A model generated the notes under the pieces. It ran no database searches, was not told the origin of the DNA, and saw only the letters and a list, made by a program, of their open reading frames with translations. The position numbers were made by a program, and so were the translations under genes. Below, one piece after another: positions 9,326-19,550 of a stretch of 64,000 nucleotides of DNA (positions are counted from its first letter, which is position 1; each line of letters begins with the position of its first letter). This DNA is from Streptomyces sp. P3 (GTDB lineage: Bacteria > Actinomycetota > Actinomycetes > Streptomycetales > Streptomycetaceae): assembly GCA_016893485.2 (NCBI GenBank), contig JAFEKX020000001.1, positions 5,022,001 through 5,086,000 of the forward strand, read 5' to 3'.

Positions 9326-11405
9326 TCAGCCGATCTGCGCGTTCTTGTCGACGGTCGTCTGGTCGATGTCGGAGGTCCGCACGGTCACCGAGATCTTCCA
9401 GTCGCCCGCCATGGGGATCTGGATTCCGGTCGCTGCCCAGTGCCCGGTGGTGATGTGGTCGGGCGTCACGGGCAGCGGGCCGATCTTCTTCGCGGCGAGG
9501 GTGAAGGCGACCTTCACCTCGGGGACGTCGAAGGCCCGGCCGTTGGGGCGCTGCACATAGACGTGCATCTCGTTGCCGCCCACGCGTGCAGGGTCGAGGT
9601 CGAGGCGTATGACGCCCTTGCCGTCCGTGCCTCCGGTGTCGAAGGACATGTCCAGGGTCAGGGCACCCGCGGACGACGAGGAAGCGGCCGACGACGAGGA
9701 GGCCTTGGCCGCCTTGGCGTCCTCCTCCGTGCGGCCCGGTTCGGTGGTCGTCAGGGCCGTGGTGACGGCCAGCACGACCACGGCGACGGCCGCCTCGGCG
9801 AGCACCGACCGGCGCAGCCCGAACCGGATCGGATCGGCGTCCCGCAGCCGCTTCTGCCGCGTGGAGTCCACGGCGGCCTGCTGCCGGGCGAGTTGAGCGG
9901 CGCGCTTGGTACCGCCGGGTGCCTCGGAGTCGCCACCCTTGGAGGACGAGGACGCGTCAAAGTCGCCCTCGGCGGAGGTGGCGGCCTTGGACGAGGACAT
10001 GGCGCCTGAGGCACCGGCCTCGGTGGACGTCGTAGCGCTGGAGGCGCTGACCTCAGTGGAAGTGGCGCTGGAGTCGGCGGTCTTCGAAGAGGCGCTGGCG
10101 TGCGCCTTCTCCTTCTGCTTCCCCTTCTCCTGCGTGCGCTCCTCGACGGCGGTCTCGGCCGGCTCGGTCGTCGCGCCCGTGTCCGCCAGTCGTGCCGTCC
10201 ACCGCCGTGAGATCGACGCGATGCCGACGAGCAGCGCGACGAGCCCGATCTTCACGAGGAGCAGCTGGCCGTAGCCCGTGTCGGTGAAGGCCGACCAGGA
10301 GCCGAGCTGGCGCCAGGACTGGTAGACACCGGTCGCGACGAGGGCGATGACGCTGCCGAAGGCGACGCGGGAGAAGTTCTGGACGGCTGTGCGCCCGACC
10401 TGGTTGTCGGCGGGCGCGCGGTAGAGCGCGACGAGGAGGGCGGAGAGGCCGCCGAGCCAGGTCGCGACGGCCAGCAGGTGGATGACGTCGACGGGCATCG
10501 CGATGCCGGGCTGGAGCCCGGTCGAGGCGTGCTCGGCCAGCGCCCAGCTCGCGGCGAGCCCGGCGGCCACCACACCGCCGCCGATCGCGAGACCGAAGGT
10601 GAGGTCCCGCTTCTCCTCTTCCTCCCGCTTGTCGTACGCCCCGAAGAGCACGGCGATGAACAGTGCGGCGGCGGCGAGCAGCAGCAGCCGGGAGACGAGC
10701 GCGGCGCCGGTCTTGGTCTGGAGGACCTGGCCGACGAGGTTCAGGTCGAAGATGTCGCCGAGCTTGCCGGTGGTCGTGTACGAGCCGCGCAGGAGCAGCA
10801 GCCAGAGCGTGGCCGCGGTGAGCGCGACCCAGGCGGAGACGACGAGGCGCTGCAGCGCGCGCACCCCGGCGCCCCGCTGCCAGCAGGCCAGGATGAACGC
10901 GGCGCCGCCGACCATGACGATGAAGCCGGCGTACGACATGTAGCGCCCGAAGCCGTACAGGCCGCCGACGAGCCCGCCGCCGACGTCCTGGTCGGAGACG
11001 GAGACGGTGGTCTTGGAGGGGGCGCCGATGGAGAAGGTGAAGGCGCCGGCCACGGGTGGCTGTCGGCCGAGACGACCTGCCAGGCCACGGTGTAGGTGCC
11101 GTCAGGCAGGCCGCTGCGGACCTGGATGGCGTAGGTCGTACCGCTGATGTTGGACGGTTTGCCGACGTCGACGCGTTTGCCCTTCGGGTCGAGGACGCGC
11201 AGCGAGTCGTTGTTCGTGGAGACCTTCTCGGAGAAGGTGAGCGAGATCTGCGTCGGAGCCTTGTCGACCACCACCCCCGAAGAGGGGTCGCTGCCGGTCA
11301 GCGCGGCGTGCGCGGAGGCGGTACCGGCCCCGGCGAAGAGCATGCCGGTGACGGCCAGGAGCAGCAGCACCAGATTGCGGACGCGGGGGTGATGGTCGTG
11401 GTCAA
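9326..11405 (-). CDS. CopC-CopD fusion protein (copper resistance/import), frameshifted
   Basis: Secreted CopC domain (mature start HAALTGSDP; second copper ligand region ADSHP) followed by an eight-helix CopD membrane domain and a long low-complexity Ser/Ala-rich loop (about residues 300-390), then a last helix and a second extracytoplasmic domain at the C-terminus. The family handles copper at the cell surface. Frame breaks: near 11050 (ADSHP to VAGAFTFS, one C missing) and near 11385 in a C run. Restoring the latter gives TTG 11405 with GGGAGGGA upstream and a proper positive signal start; otherwise GTG 11370 would lack basic residues. Confidence 0.87.
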
Positions 11406-11420
11406 GGTGGGGTCCCTCCC

Positions 11421-11870
11421 TCAGTGCCCGGTCGTGGGGTTGTACGTGGCCGACTTCACCGGCATCTCAACCGTGAGGGGGCCGGACTTGGCAAAGTGCA
11501 GCTTCACGGTCACGTGGTCGCCCTGCTTGAGCGTGTGCTTCAGCTTGTCGAACATCAGGTGGTTGCCCCCGCTCTTGAACACGAGTTGACCGTGTGCGGG
11601 CACATCGAGGGACTTCACCTCCTCCATCGACTGACCGACGGTCTCGTGCACGGAGACCGGGCCGAGGTCGCTGGTGACGGAGGTCAACTCGTCCTTCGCG
11701 CCGCCCTTGTTGGCGATGTCCAGGAAGCCCGCCGCCATCTCCGAGACGGGCTGGGGCATGTAGGCGGAGCTGACGGAGAGCTGGGCCTTGGCGCCGTCCG
11801 AGCCGCCGCAGCCCGTGAGGACCAGCGCCCCCGCGAGTACTGCGACGGAGGACGCGACCGCGTGTCTCAC
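11421..11870 (-). CDS. PCu(A)C-type copper chaperone lipoprotein
   Basis: 149 aa. Lipobox LTGCGG at residues 19-24 directs lipid attachment at the outer face. The PCu(A)C domain carries the copper-ligand Met/His set (AYMPQPVSEM, then VHETV and GNHLMF). Known role: delivers Cu(I) to cytochrome oxidase subunits together with Sco1. GTG 11870 overlaps the sco1 stop (GTGA), so the two are translationally coupled. Intact. Confidence 0.92.
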   Translation of the reverse strand: MRHAVASSVAVLAGALVLTGCGGSDGAKAQLSVSSAYMPQPVSEMAAGFLDIANKGGAKDELTSVTSDLGPVSVHETVGQSMEEVKSLDVPAHGQLVFKSGGNHLMFDKLKHTLKQGDHVTVKLHFAKSGPLTVEMPVKSATYNPTTGH

Positions 11871-12516
11871 GGCGTCTCCCCCTTGACGATCTTGGGAGGT
11901 CCTTGGTGTAGTCGTCGACGGTGGTGTCCTGGCCGTAGAGCAGGTAGCCGCCGTTGGTCTTCGGGGAGAACGCGACGACCTGGGTGCCGTGGACCGAGAC
12001 CAGCTTGCCGTTCTTGTCCTTCGAGGTCGGCTCGATGGAGATGCCGATCGAGCGGGCGCCGGCCTGGATGGTGGAGAAGTTCCCGGTCAGGCCGACGAAC
12101 TGGGTGTCGATGCCCTTGAGCCACTTTCCGAGTTCCGAGGGGGTGTCCCGGGCCGGGTCGGTGGTGACGAACACGACGAGCAGCTTGTCCTGCTCGGCCT
12201 TGGGCAGCGCCTTCTTGGCGACCGCGATGTTGTTCATCGTCAGCGGGCAGATGTCGGGGCAGTGGGTGTAGCCGAAGTAGATGAGCGTCGGGCGGCCCTT
12301 GGACTCCGCCCGCAGGTCGTACTTCTTGCCGTGCGTGTCCGTGAGCACCAGGTCGGGCTTCTCGAACGGGGTGTCGAGCACGGTGGCGGCCTGCGTCGCG
12401 GTGTCCGCGGAGACCGCGGCGACGGGGCTCTTGCCGTCGTCCCCGCTGCCGCAGGCGGAGAGCGTCAGGGTGGCGGCGGCCAGCAGAACGGCCGCCGCGA
12501 ACGTCTTCTTGCGCAT
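11867..12516 (-). CDS. Sco1/SenC-family copper chaperone lipoprotein, frameshifted near 11899
   Basis: Thioredoxin-like protein for CuA assembly of cytochrome c oxidase. Lipobox LSACGS near residue 18-23; the copper-binding CxxxC is in THCPDICPL and the conserved histidine in SVHGTQVV. The frame breaks near 11899 at CCTCCCAAGATC; one added C gives DLPKIVKGETP and a stop overlapping the next start, which supports that reading. About 216 aa, normal for the family. Confidence 0.93.
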
Positions 12517-12609
12517 AGGAAAATGTCCCAGTTGTGAGAGCTCCGGCGCGCACCGGGGTCGGACGCAAGAGTCGCACGGACCCCTGTGCGCGCCATCAGT
12601 GGACGGGCC

Positions 12610-13337
12610 TCAGACGGTCGTACGCCGTCGACCGGCCAGAACGCCGTACGCCACGCCCGCCGCGCCGACGACGATGCCGACCACGCCGAGGACGCGGGCG
12701 GTGGTGTCGGAGGAACCGGAGGACGACGACGTGGAGTCGGCGGCGGTGGTCTCGGTCTTCCTGGACGTCTCGGAGGCGTCCTCGGCGGTCGCGCCGGACG
12801 CGGCGGCGGAGGTCAGCTTGAGGGTGGGCGCCGGGTTCTCGGGCTCCTCCTCGCCGTCCTTCTGCACCTCGATCCAGCGCACAACCTCCTTGTTGGAGTA
12901 CGTCTGCAGCGCCTTGAAGACGAGCTGGTCGGCGTCCGTGGGCAGCATGCCGACGGAGACCGGGAACTTCTGGAAGTAGCCGGGCTCGACGCCCTTGCCG
13001 GTCGCGGTCCAGGTGACCTTGGTGACGGCCTCGGTGATCGTCTCGCCGTGCATCTCGGCGGGCTTGGCGAGCTTCGACTTGGTGACCTTGACGGTCCAGC
13101 CGCTGATCGGCTCCGGCATCACGGAGGCCAGCGGGTGGTCGGTCGGGAAGTTCACTTCCAGCTTGGTGGTCGAGGCGTCGTCACGCTCGTTCGGGACCTT
13201 GAAGTCGACGACCGCGTAGCCGCCCTTGACGGCCGCGCCCTCCGGCTGCACGGAGACGTGCGCGAAGGCGGGGAGGACAGCACGAGCACGGCCGAGCCGG
13301 CGACACCGACGGCGGCGGCGATACGAGAAGCCTTCAT
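12610..13337 (-). CDS. YcnI-like (DUF1775) copper-associated membrane-anchored protein, frameshifted near 13277
   Basis: Signal peptide, then a mature N-terminus AHVSVQPEG whose histidine is the usual DUF1775 copper ligand; the domain continues to about residue 150, with the conserved SGWTVKV. A Ser/Thr/Glu-rich linker and one C-terminal helix (VVGIVVGAAGVAYGVLAG) with a basic end anchor it. The frame breaks in the CCCC run near 13277 just before the mature start; one C restores SSPAFAHV. The linkage to Sco1, PCu(A)C and CopCD fits copper trafficking to oxidase. Confidence 0.88.
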
Positions 13338-13513
13338 GAAAGGAGCACTCCACTTCGAGTTCGAGTGAGTTCCGGTGGTGAAGAGGGGCGCGTGGGGTCC
13401 CAGGTGCACCGGGGTTTCCCGGCGCAGGAACACGGGCACGCGCGTGTGCCGCACGACGGCGGCCTCTCCACGCACGGAACAGAAGGGAGTGCGGGGGTGG
13501 CGGTCGCGTCGCG

Positions 13514-14367
13514 TCAGGCGGCGAGGAGATGTGCGGCGGCGACCGGCGGGCCGCGGCGGATCACCGAGTGCTGGAGCGCGGTGGTGTGCGGCGCGGGCGG
13601 CGCGAACAGGGCGCCGTGGCACGGACGCGGGCCCGCTTCGGGCGCCCCCGGCAGCCCGGCCCGCAGGGCGCGCACCAGGGCGAGGGCCCCGCGCAGGGAG
13701 CGTACGAGCGCCCCTTCGGCGACTCCGTGCGCCGACAGTTCCATCAGGCGCAGCAGCGCCTGGTCCCCGCGCCGCAGCAGCCAGCCCGCGGCGACCGCCG
13801 CGAGGACGTGACCGAGCAGCATCGACAGGGACGGGAACAGGGACATGGAGGAGGCGGCGGACGTGGACATGGCGTCCGCCGGGTGGTGCATCGACGCCAT
13901 GGACCCCATGGCGCTCATGGAGCCGGTCGCACCCGTCGAGCCCGAAGTCGGCAGCAGCCGCGCGTCGGTGAGGATCTGGTGGGCCTGCGCCGGGCTGATC
14001 GTCGCCGCGGTGGTCCCGCACAGGAGATGCGCGGCGCGTGCGACGAGGGTGGCGTCGGACGTCGACAGGGAACCGCCGGTGGACGTGCCCGCGCTCTGCC
14101 CCAGCCCGAACAGCGTGTGCAGCACGGTCTGTCCGACCGCGAGCGGCACCACGATCCCCGGCAGCGAGCGCGCCCGGCCGGCGAGCGGCGCCACGACGAG
14201 GAAGGTCGCGAGGAAGCCCGCGCCCACGGTCCACAGCGGAACGGTCGCGCAGGAGGCGATCGCGTGTCCGGCCGCGGCCAGCACGACACAGACCGCGGCG
14301 AACACCGCGGCCCGCAGGACCCGGAGTTCACCTCCGGAGCGCGCCGTACGTGGGTGGGGGCAGTCAT
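13514..14367 (-). CDS. multi-pass membrane protein of the copper block, frameshifted near 14327
   Basis: About 284 aa. ATG 14367 (MTAPTHVRRAPE) joins the main frame if one G is added near 14327 (APEGELRVLRAAVFAAV). About five hydrophobic helices; a Met/His/Ser-rich loop (GSMSAMGSMASMHHP) lies between helices and could bind metal. No domain recognised. It stands upstream of ycnI on the same strand with a 176-bp gap. Function in copper handling is inferred from position and the Met/His loop only. Confidence 0.75.
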
Positions 14368-14603
14368 GGCGGGCTCATCATCGCACCGGCTCTGTCGTGG
14401 CTATACGGCAGGTCCACCACATCAGGGCCATAGTGTGTTGTACGTCACAAAGATCACTCTCCGGCGTGAGCTACCTCCGGATACACCAATTACGTTTGGG
14501 ACACATCCCCCATATGGGCGGCATCACGTCAACTCCGTGCTTACGCAGGGGCACTGGCGGCAATAGGTATCACTATGTCGAGCCGCGGCCGGGAGGCTGG
14601 AGC

Positions 14604-15049
14604 ATGAGCATCTGGTGGTCACTCCATCTGAGGCGCGAGGCCGCGAGTGTGCCGCTCGCGCGGCGACTGTTCCTCGGCACGATGGAGACCGCGGGCGTCG
14701 ACCCGGACATCTCCTACGACCTCTCCGTCGCCCTCACCGAGGCCTGCGCCAACGCCGTCGAGCACGGCGGCGACACCGCGCACGGCACGTCCTCGGAGGC
14801 GTACCGGGTCACCGCGTACCTCGACGGCGAGAAGTGCCGTATCGAGGTCGCCGACTCGGGCCCCGGTTTCGCCCGCACCCAGTCCGTCCGACCGACCCCA
14901 GCGAGGCGGAGAACGGGCGCGGCCTGTGTCTCATCCAGGAGCTCGCCGACCACGTCCACATCGGCAACAAGCCGGGTGTGGGCGGCGCGGTGGTCAGCTT
15001 CGACAAGATCCTCAAGTGGCGGAAGGACGCGCCGCTGATGGCGGTGTGA
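14604..15049 (+). CDS. RsbW-like ATP-binding (anti-sigma type) protein, frameshifted near 14895
   Basis: Small GHKL ATPase domain of about 147 aa. N-box EACANAVEHG, G1 box VADSGPGF, G2 box NGRGLCLIQELADHV. ATG 14604 has GGGAGG 7 bp upstream. The frame breaks at GTCCGACC near 14895; one C gives SVPTDPSEAENGRGL. Such proteins are Ser kinases/anti-sigma factors or solitary regulators, very numerous in Streptomyces. No sigma factor or anti-anti-sigma gene is adjacent, so the partner is unknown. The 236-bp upstream region holds its promoter. Confidence 0.88.
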
Positions 15050-15087
15050 GGTCCTCACCGTCTTCCCGGAGTCGTTACCGATGCCGG

Positions 15088-16341
15088 TCAACTCGCCAGT
15101 GCGGGCCGCCTGTTGATCCCGCCCGCCGCGTCGGCCTCCTCGTCCGTCTCCCGCCCGGCTGCCGCCGCCCGCCGCACCGCAGGCCCCATCGCGTACGACG
15201 CCACGACCGTCGCCCCGCCCAGCAGCAGCCAGCCCGGTGTCCCCACTCCAGGAGGAGGGACGTGAGCACCAGGGGCCCATCGTCCTGGCGACCGTGACGC
15301 CGGTCCCGAAGAAGCCCTGGTACTCGCCCACCCGGTCGGCCGGGGCCAGGTCGAAGGAGAGCTGCCAGGAACCCGCCGACTGCCCCATCTCGGCGGCCAC
15401 TTGGAGGACGGCCCCGACCACCAGCACCCCACGGCCACCCACGGCGACGCGCCCGCCGACAGCGCGAACACCGCGCAGGCCGCCAGCATGATCCAGCCAG
15501 ACCGCCGCACCGCGCGGGTGGCCGACGCCAGCCCCGTGATCCCGCGGGCCGTCCGCACCTGGAAGGCCATCACCGCCCCGGTGTTGAGCACGAACAGCGC
15601 GGAGACCAGCCAGGTCGGCGCATCCGTCCGCTCGGCGATCCACAGCGGCAGCCCGAGGCTGAGCAACGGCATCCGGAGCAGCAGCACGGTGTTGAGCAGC
15701 GTGACCACGACGTACGGCCGGTCCCGCAGCACCCCGAGCCCGCCCGTTCTCCGCACCTGCACGCCCCGCACCGACGGCAGCCGCAGCAGCAGCCCGGCAC
15801 AGACCAGGAAGCTCAGCGCGTCCAGCGCGAACACCCCGAGGTACGCCGACCGCGTCCCCGCCCGCAGCGCGAGGCCGCCGAGACCCGCGCCCACCGCGAG
15901 ACCGGCGTTCAGCGTCGACTGCAGATGCGCCAGCAGCCCGGTCCGCTCCCCGGCGGACACCAGCCCCGCCAGCAGCGCCTGCCGGGCCGCCGCGAGCCCC
16001 GACTGCGCGGAGGCGTAGGCGCAGGCGGCGATCACGAACGGCACGAAGCCCCGGATGACGAGGAAGGACGCCACCGCGAGCCCCGTCGCCAGCGCCAGCA
16101 GCACCGCCGTACCGCGCGGCCCGCGCCGGTCCGCCAGCCGCCCCAGCGGCACCCCGACCAGCGAACCGACGGCCCACGCGACGGTGAGCCCGAGGCCCAC
16201 GCGCGCGGGGGCGAGCCCGACGACGTGGGTGAAGTACAGCGCCGAGGTCACGTAGTAGGCGCCGTCGCCGACCGAGTTGGTCAACTGGGCGAGTGCGAGG
16301 GTGCGTTGCGGACCCGTGGGCGGGACGAGTGAGTTCGTCAT
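15088..16341 (-). CDS. MFS transporter, frameshifted three times
   Basis: Major facilitator superfamily protein of about 418 aa with twelve hydrophobic helices. ATG 16341 gives MTNSLVPPTGPQRT. The cytoplasmic loop GRLADRRGPRG between helices 2 and 3 is the MFS motif A. Frame breaks near 15430 (GGGG run), 15273 (CCC run) and 15243 (GGGG run) each need one base; the final part then reads LLLGGATVVASYAMGP to the stop at 15088. Substrate unknown; drug export is the usual guess for this class. Confidence 0.85.
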   Translation of the reverse strand: MTNSLVPPTGPQRTLALAQLTNSVGDGAYYVTSALYFTHVVGLAPARVGLGLTVAWAVGSLVGVPLGRLADRRGPRGTAVLLALATGLAVASFLVIRGFVPFVIAACAYASAQSGLAAARQALLAGLVSAGERTGLLAHLQSTLNAGLAVGAGLGGLALRAGTRSAYLGVFALDALSFLVCAGLLLRLPSVRGVQVRRTGGLGVLRDRPYVVVTLLNTVLLLRMPLLSLGLPLWIAERTDAPTWLVSALFVLNTGAVMAFQVRTARGITGLASATRAVRRSGWIMLAACAVFALSAGASPWVAVGCWWSGPSSKWPPRWGSRRVPGSSPSTWPRPTGWASTRASSGPASRSPGRWAPGAHVPPPGVGTPGWLLLGGATVVASYAMGPAVRRAAAAGRETDEEADAAGGINRRPALAS

Positions 16342-16463
16342 GGGTACGACGTTAGAAGCTCGGTGGGCCTGTGAAGAGACCCAATGGCTGCTCCTTTTAT
16401 TGGTCCAATCAGGCGGGACCGGATCTCGCCGTGGCCCCCTCGCCGGCCCCGTCACCGACCCCC

Positions 16464-17840
16464 TCAGGCCCCGTCCAGCACCCGACCCAACGCCTCCAAC
16501 GCGTCCGGATAGACCCGCTCCCGGGGCGTCCCGTAGCCGACCACCAGCCCCTGCGGCCGCCCCTCGTCCGCGTCCGGACCCGCCGTATGCCAGTGCTCAC
16601 CCAGCCGTCCCACCGCGAGCCCCTCCTTCTCCGCCCGCGCGAGCACCGCCTCCTCGTCGGCGACCTCCACCAGTGCGTGCAGTCCCGCCGCGATGCCGTA
16701 AACGTTTGCGTGGGTTCCCAGCCGGCCCAGGAGCTGGTCGCGGCGGCGCCGGTACCGCAGTCGGCACGCGCGCACGTGGCGGTCGTAGGCGTGGCTGTCG
16801 ATCAGTTCGGCGAGGGCCAACTGGCCGATGGTCTCGGTGTGGTGGTCGCTGTGCAGCTTGGCGTCGGCGACCGCGTCGACTAGGTGCGGCGGCAGCACCA
16901 TCCAGCCGAGCCGCAGCGCCGGTCCGAGGGTCTTGGACGCGGTCCCCAGGTACACGACCTGGCCCGGCGCCATCCCCTGGAGCGCGCCCACGGGCTGGCG
17001 GTCGTAGCGGAACTCCCCGTCGTAGTCGTCCTCGACGATCAGGCCCCACGCGCGCGTGCCCAGTCGGTGAGCGCGCGTCTGCGTTCGGGGTGGAGGGTGA
17101 CGCCGGTCGGGTACTGGTGGGCCGGGGTCACCACCACGGCCGCCGCGTCCCCCAACTCCTCGGCGCGGGCGCCCGTTCGTCGACCCGTACGGGCACCACA
17201 CGGCCGCCGTTGTGCCGGACCACCTCCCGGTGGAAGGGCAGCCCCGGGTCCTCCATGGCCACGCTGGAGCCGTCGAGCACGCGCGTGAGGAGCGCGAGTC
17301 CCTGGACGTACCCGGAGGTGATCACGATCCGCTCCGGGGCGCGATCACCCCGCGCGCCCGCCCCAGGTACCCCGACAGCGCGGTCCGCAGCTCGATCCGG
17401 CCGCGCGGGTCCCCGTAGTCGTACGCCAGGGAGGGTGCCGTCGCGATCGCGCGGCGCAGGGAGCGCAGCCAGGCCGCCGCCGGGAACGCGCCGACGTCGG
17501 GGCTGCCGGGCCGCAGGTCGAAACGGGGCACACGCGCGCGTGCCGCCGCGCCCGGTGCCTCCGCGTCGACGGAGGGCAGCAGCGCGACCTGGGTGCCGGA
17601 GCCCTGACGCGCGGTCAGGTAGCCCTCGGCGACGAGCTGGTCGTAGGCCGCCTTCGCGGTGCCCCGGGAGACGCCCAGTTCGGCCGCGAGGCGGCGGGTC
17701 GCCGGGAGGCGGGTCCCGGGGGCGAGGCGGCCGTCCCGTACGGCGTCCCGGAGGGCGCGTTCGAGACCGGCTCTGCGGCCGCCCTCCGGGTCGGGTTCCA
17801 AGTGCAGGTCGACGCCGACACCTGACCAGAAGTCGTTCAC
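16464..17840 (-). CDS. MocR/PdxR-type regulator (GntR wHTH plus aminotransferase fold), frameshifted three times
   Basis: N-terminal winged helix at residues 20-85 (LPATRRLAAELGVSRGTA) fused to a PLP-binding fold type I domain; the PLP lysine is in GTASKTLGPALRLGW. Known members use PLP or amino compounds as effectors and regulate a neighbour gene, so the MFS gene 123 bp downstream on the same strand is a candidate partner. Frame breaks near 17335, 17170 and 17055 each need one G or C. GTG 17840 chosen. About 460 aa, normal. Confidence 0.9.
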
Positions 17841-17906
17841 GAAAAAGCCCTCCCCCTAGGCGCGTTCATGAAAAATGCCCTCCCTGGGCACACGATCGGC
17901 ACACGA

Positions 17907-17937
17907 ATGGCCGGGCACCGCAGGTGTGCCCGGCCAT
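17907..17937 (-). terminator. hairpin behind the aminopeptidase gene
   Basis: Perfect 12-bp stem ATGGCCGGGCAC / GTGCCCGGCCAT with a 7-nt loop, 32 bp beyond the stop of the minus-strand aminopeptidase gene. No T-tract, as often in Streptomyces. Confidence 0.7.
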
Positions 17938-17968
17938 CAGTCTTGTATCAGGTGCCCGCTGCCGGCCG

Positions 17969-19457
17969 TCAGCCCTTGAGGGAGGCCATCCAGCTCTCGA
18001 CCTCGGCCGAGGTCCTGGGCAGGCCGTCCGAGAGATTCCGGTTGCCGTCCTCGGTCACCAGGATGTCGTCCTCGATGCGGACGCCGATGCCGCGGTACTC
18101 CTCGGGGACGGTGAGGTCGTCCGCCTGGAAGTACAGGCCGGGCTCCACCGTGAGGACCATGCCGGGCTCCAGGGTGCCCTCGACGTACGTCTCGGTGCGC
18201 GCGGCGGCGCAGTCGTGGACGTCCAGGCCGAGCATGTGACCCGTGCCGTGCAGCGTCCACCGGCGCTGGAGACCCAGCTCCAGGACGCGCTCCACGGGAC
18301 CCTCGACCAGGCCCCACTCGACGACCCGCTCGGCCAGCACGCGCTGCGCCGCGTCGTGGAAGTCGCGGTACTTGCCGCCCGGCTGCACCGCCGCGATACC
18401 GGCCTCCTGGGCCTCGTAGACGGCGTCGTAGACCTGCTTCTGGATCTCGGTGAAGCGGCCGTTGATCGGCAGGGTGCGGGTGATGTCGGCGGTGTACAGG
18501 GTGTGCGTCTCGACGCCGGCGTCCAGGAGGAGCAGGTCGCCGGAGCGGACCGGGCCGTCGTTGCGCACCCAGTGCAGGGTGGTGGCGTGCGGGCCGGCGG
18601 CGCAGATCGAGCCGTAGCCGACGTCGTTGCCCTCGACGCGCGCGGAGGAAGAACGTGCCCTCGATGTAGCGCTCGCTGGTGGCCTCGGCCTTGTCGAGCA
18701 CGCGCACGACGTCCTCGAAGCCGCGGACCGTCGAGTCGACGGCCTTCTGCAGCTCGCCGACCTCGAACTCGTCCTTGACCAGGCGTGCTTCGGAGAGGAA
18801 GACCCGCAGTTCCTCGTCGCGCTCGGCGGTGACCTTGTCGGTCAGCGCGGCCTCGATGCCGGCGTCGTGGCCCCGGACGACGCGGACGGGGCCGGTGGCC
18901 TCGCGCAGGGCGGCGGGCAGCTCGCGGACGTCGGAGGCGGGGATGCCGTAGAGCCGCTCGGCCTCGGTGAGGGAGTGGCGGCGGCCGACCCACAGTTCGC
19001 CCTGGCCGGAGAGCCAGAACTCGCCGTTCTCGCGGTCGGAGCGCGGCAGGAGGTAGATCGTCGCCTTGTGGCCGTCCGTCGTGGGCTCCAGGACGAGGAC
19101 GCCGTCCTCGGTGAGGTTGCCCGTCAGGTACGCGTACTCGACCGACGCCCGGAAGGGGTACTCGGTGTCGTTCGAGCGGGTCTTCAGGTTCCCCGCGGGG
19201 ATCACCAGGCGCTCGCCCGGGAAGCGCGCGGAGAGCGCGGCGCGGCGGCGGGCGGTGTGCTCGGCCTGCTCGACGGGCTGCAGGTCGTGCAGCTCGGTGT
19301 CGGCCCAGCCGGACTTCATGCTGTCTGCGAGTTCGTCGGACACGCCCGGGTACAGACCGTTCTTCCGCTTCTTGATGGGCTCCTCAGGCTCCGCTTCCGG
19401 GTCCGCTGCGGTAGCAGCGGATGTCTCAGCCGGATTGAGCTCGTCGGCCACGGTCAT
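17969..19457 (-). CDS. pepP: Xaa-Pro aminopeptidase (M24B), frameshifted near 18650
   Basis: Cleaves N-terminal residues before proline. N-terminal AMP_N domain (about residues 40-190), then the pita-bread catalytic domain with metal ligands in LLDAGVE, DITRTLP, HGTGHMLGLDVHD, EPGLYF and GVRIEDDILV. The break near 18650 (FLRAR to VEGNDVGYGS) needs one C. About 495 aa. The acidic N-terminal 30 residues (PEAEPEEPIKKRK) are a typical Streptomyces extension. ATG 19457. Confidence 0.94.
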
Positions 19458-19550
19458 CCTCCTAGATACGGCACTGGACCCCGTCCATCGTACGGTCGTA
19501 CGGAAGGGGGCCCAGGGCCGTATGGCCTGTTACACATGGCGTCCGGACGA

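Noticed and set aside
17937..19457. A 506-aa aminopeptidase ending in Arg/Gly-rich sequence
   Set aside because: After 18650 that frame is a shadow; the conserved metal-ligand half continues in another frame to 17969.
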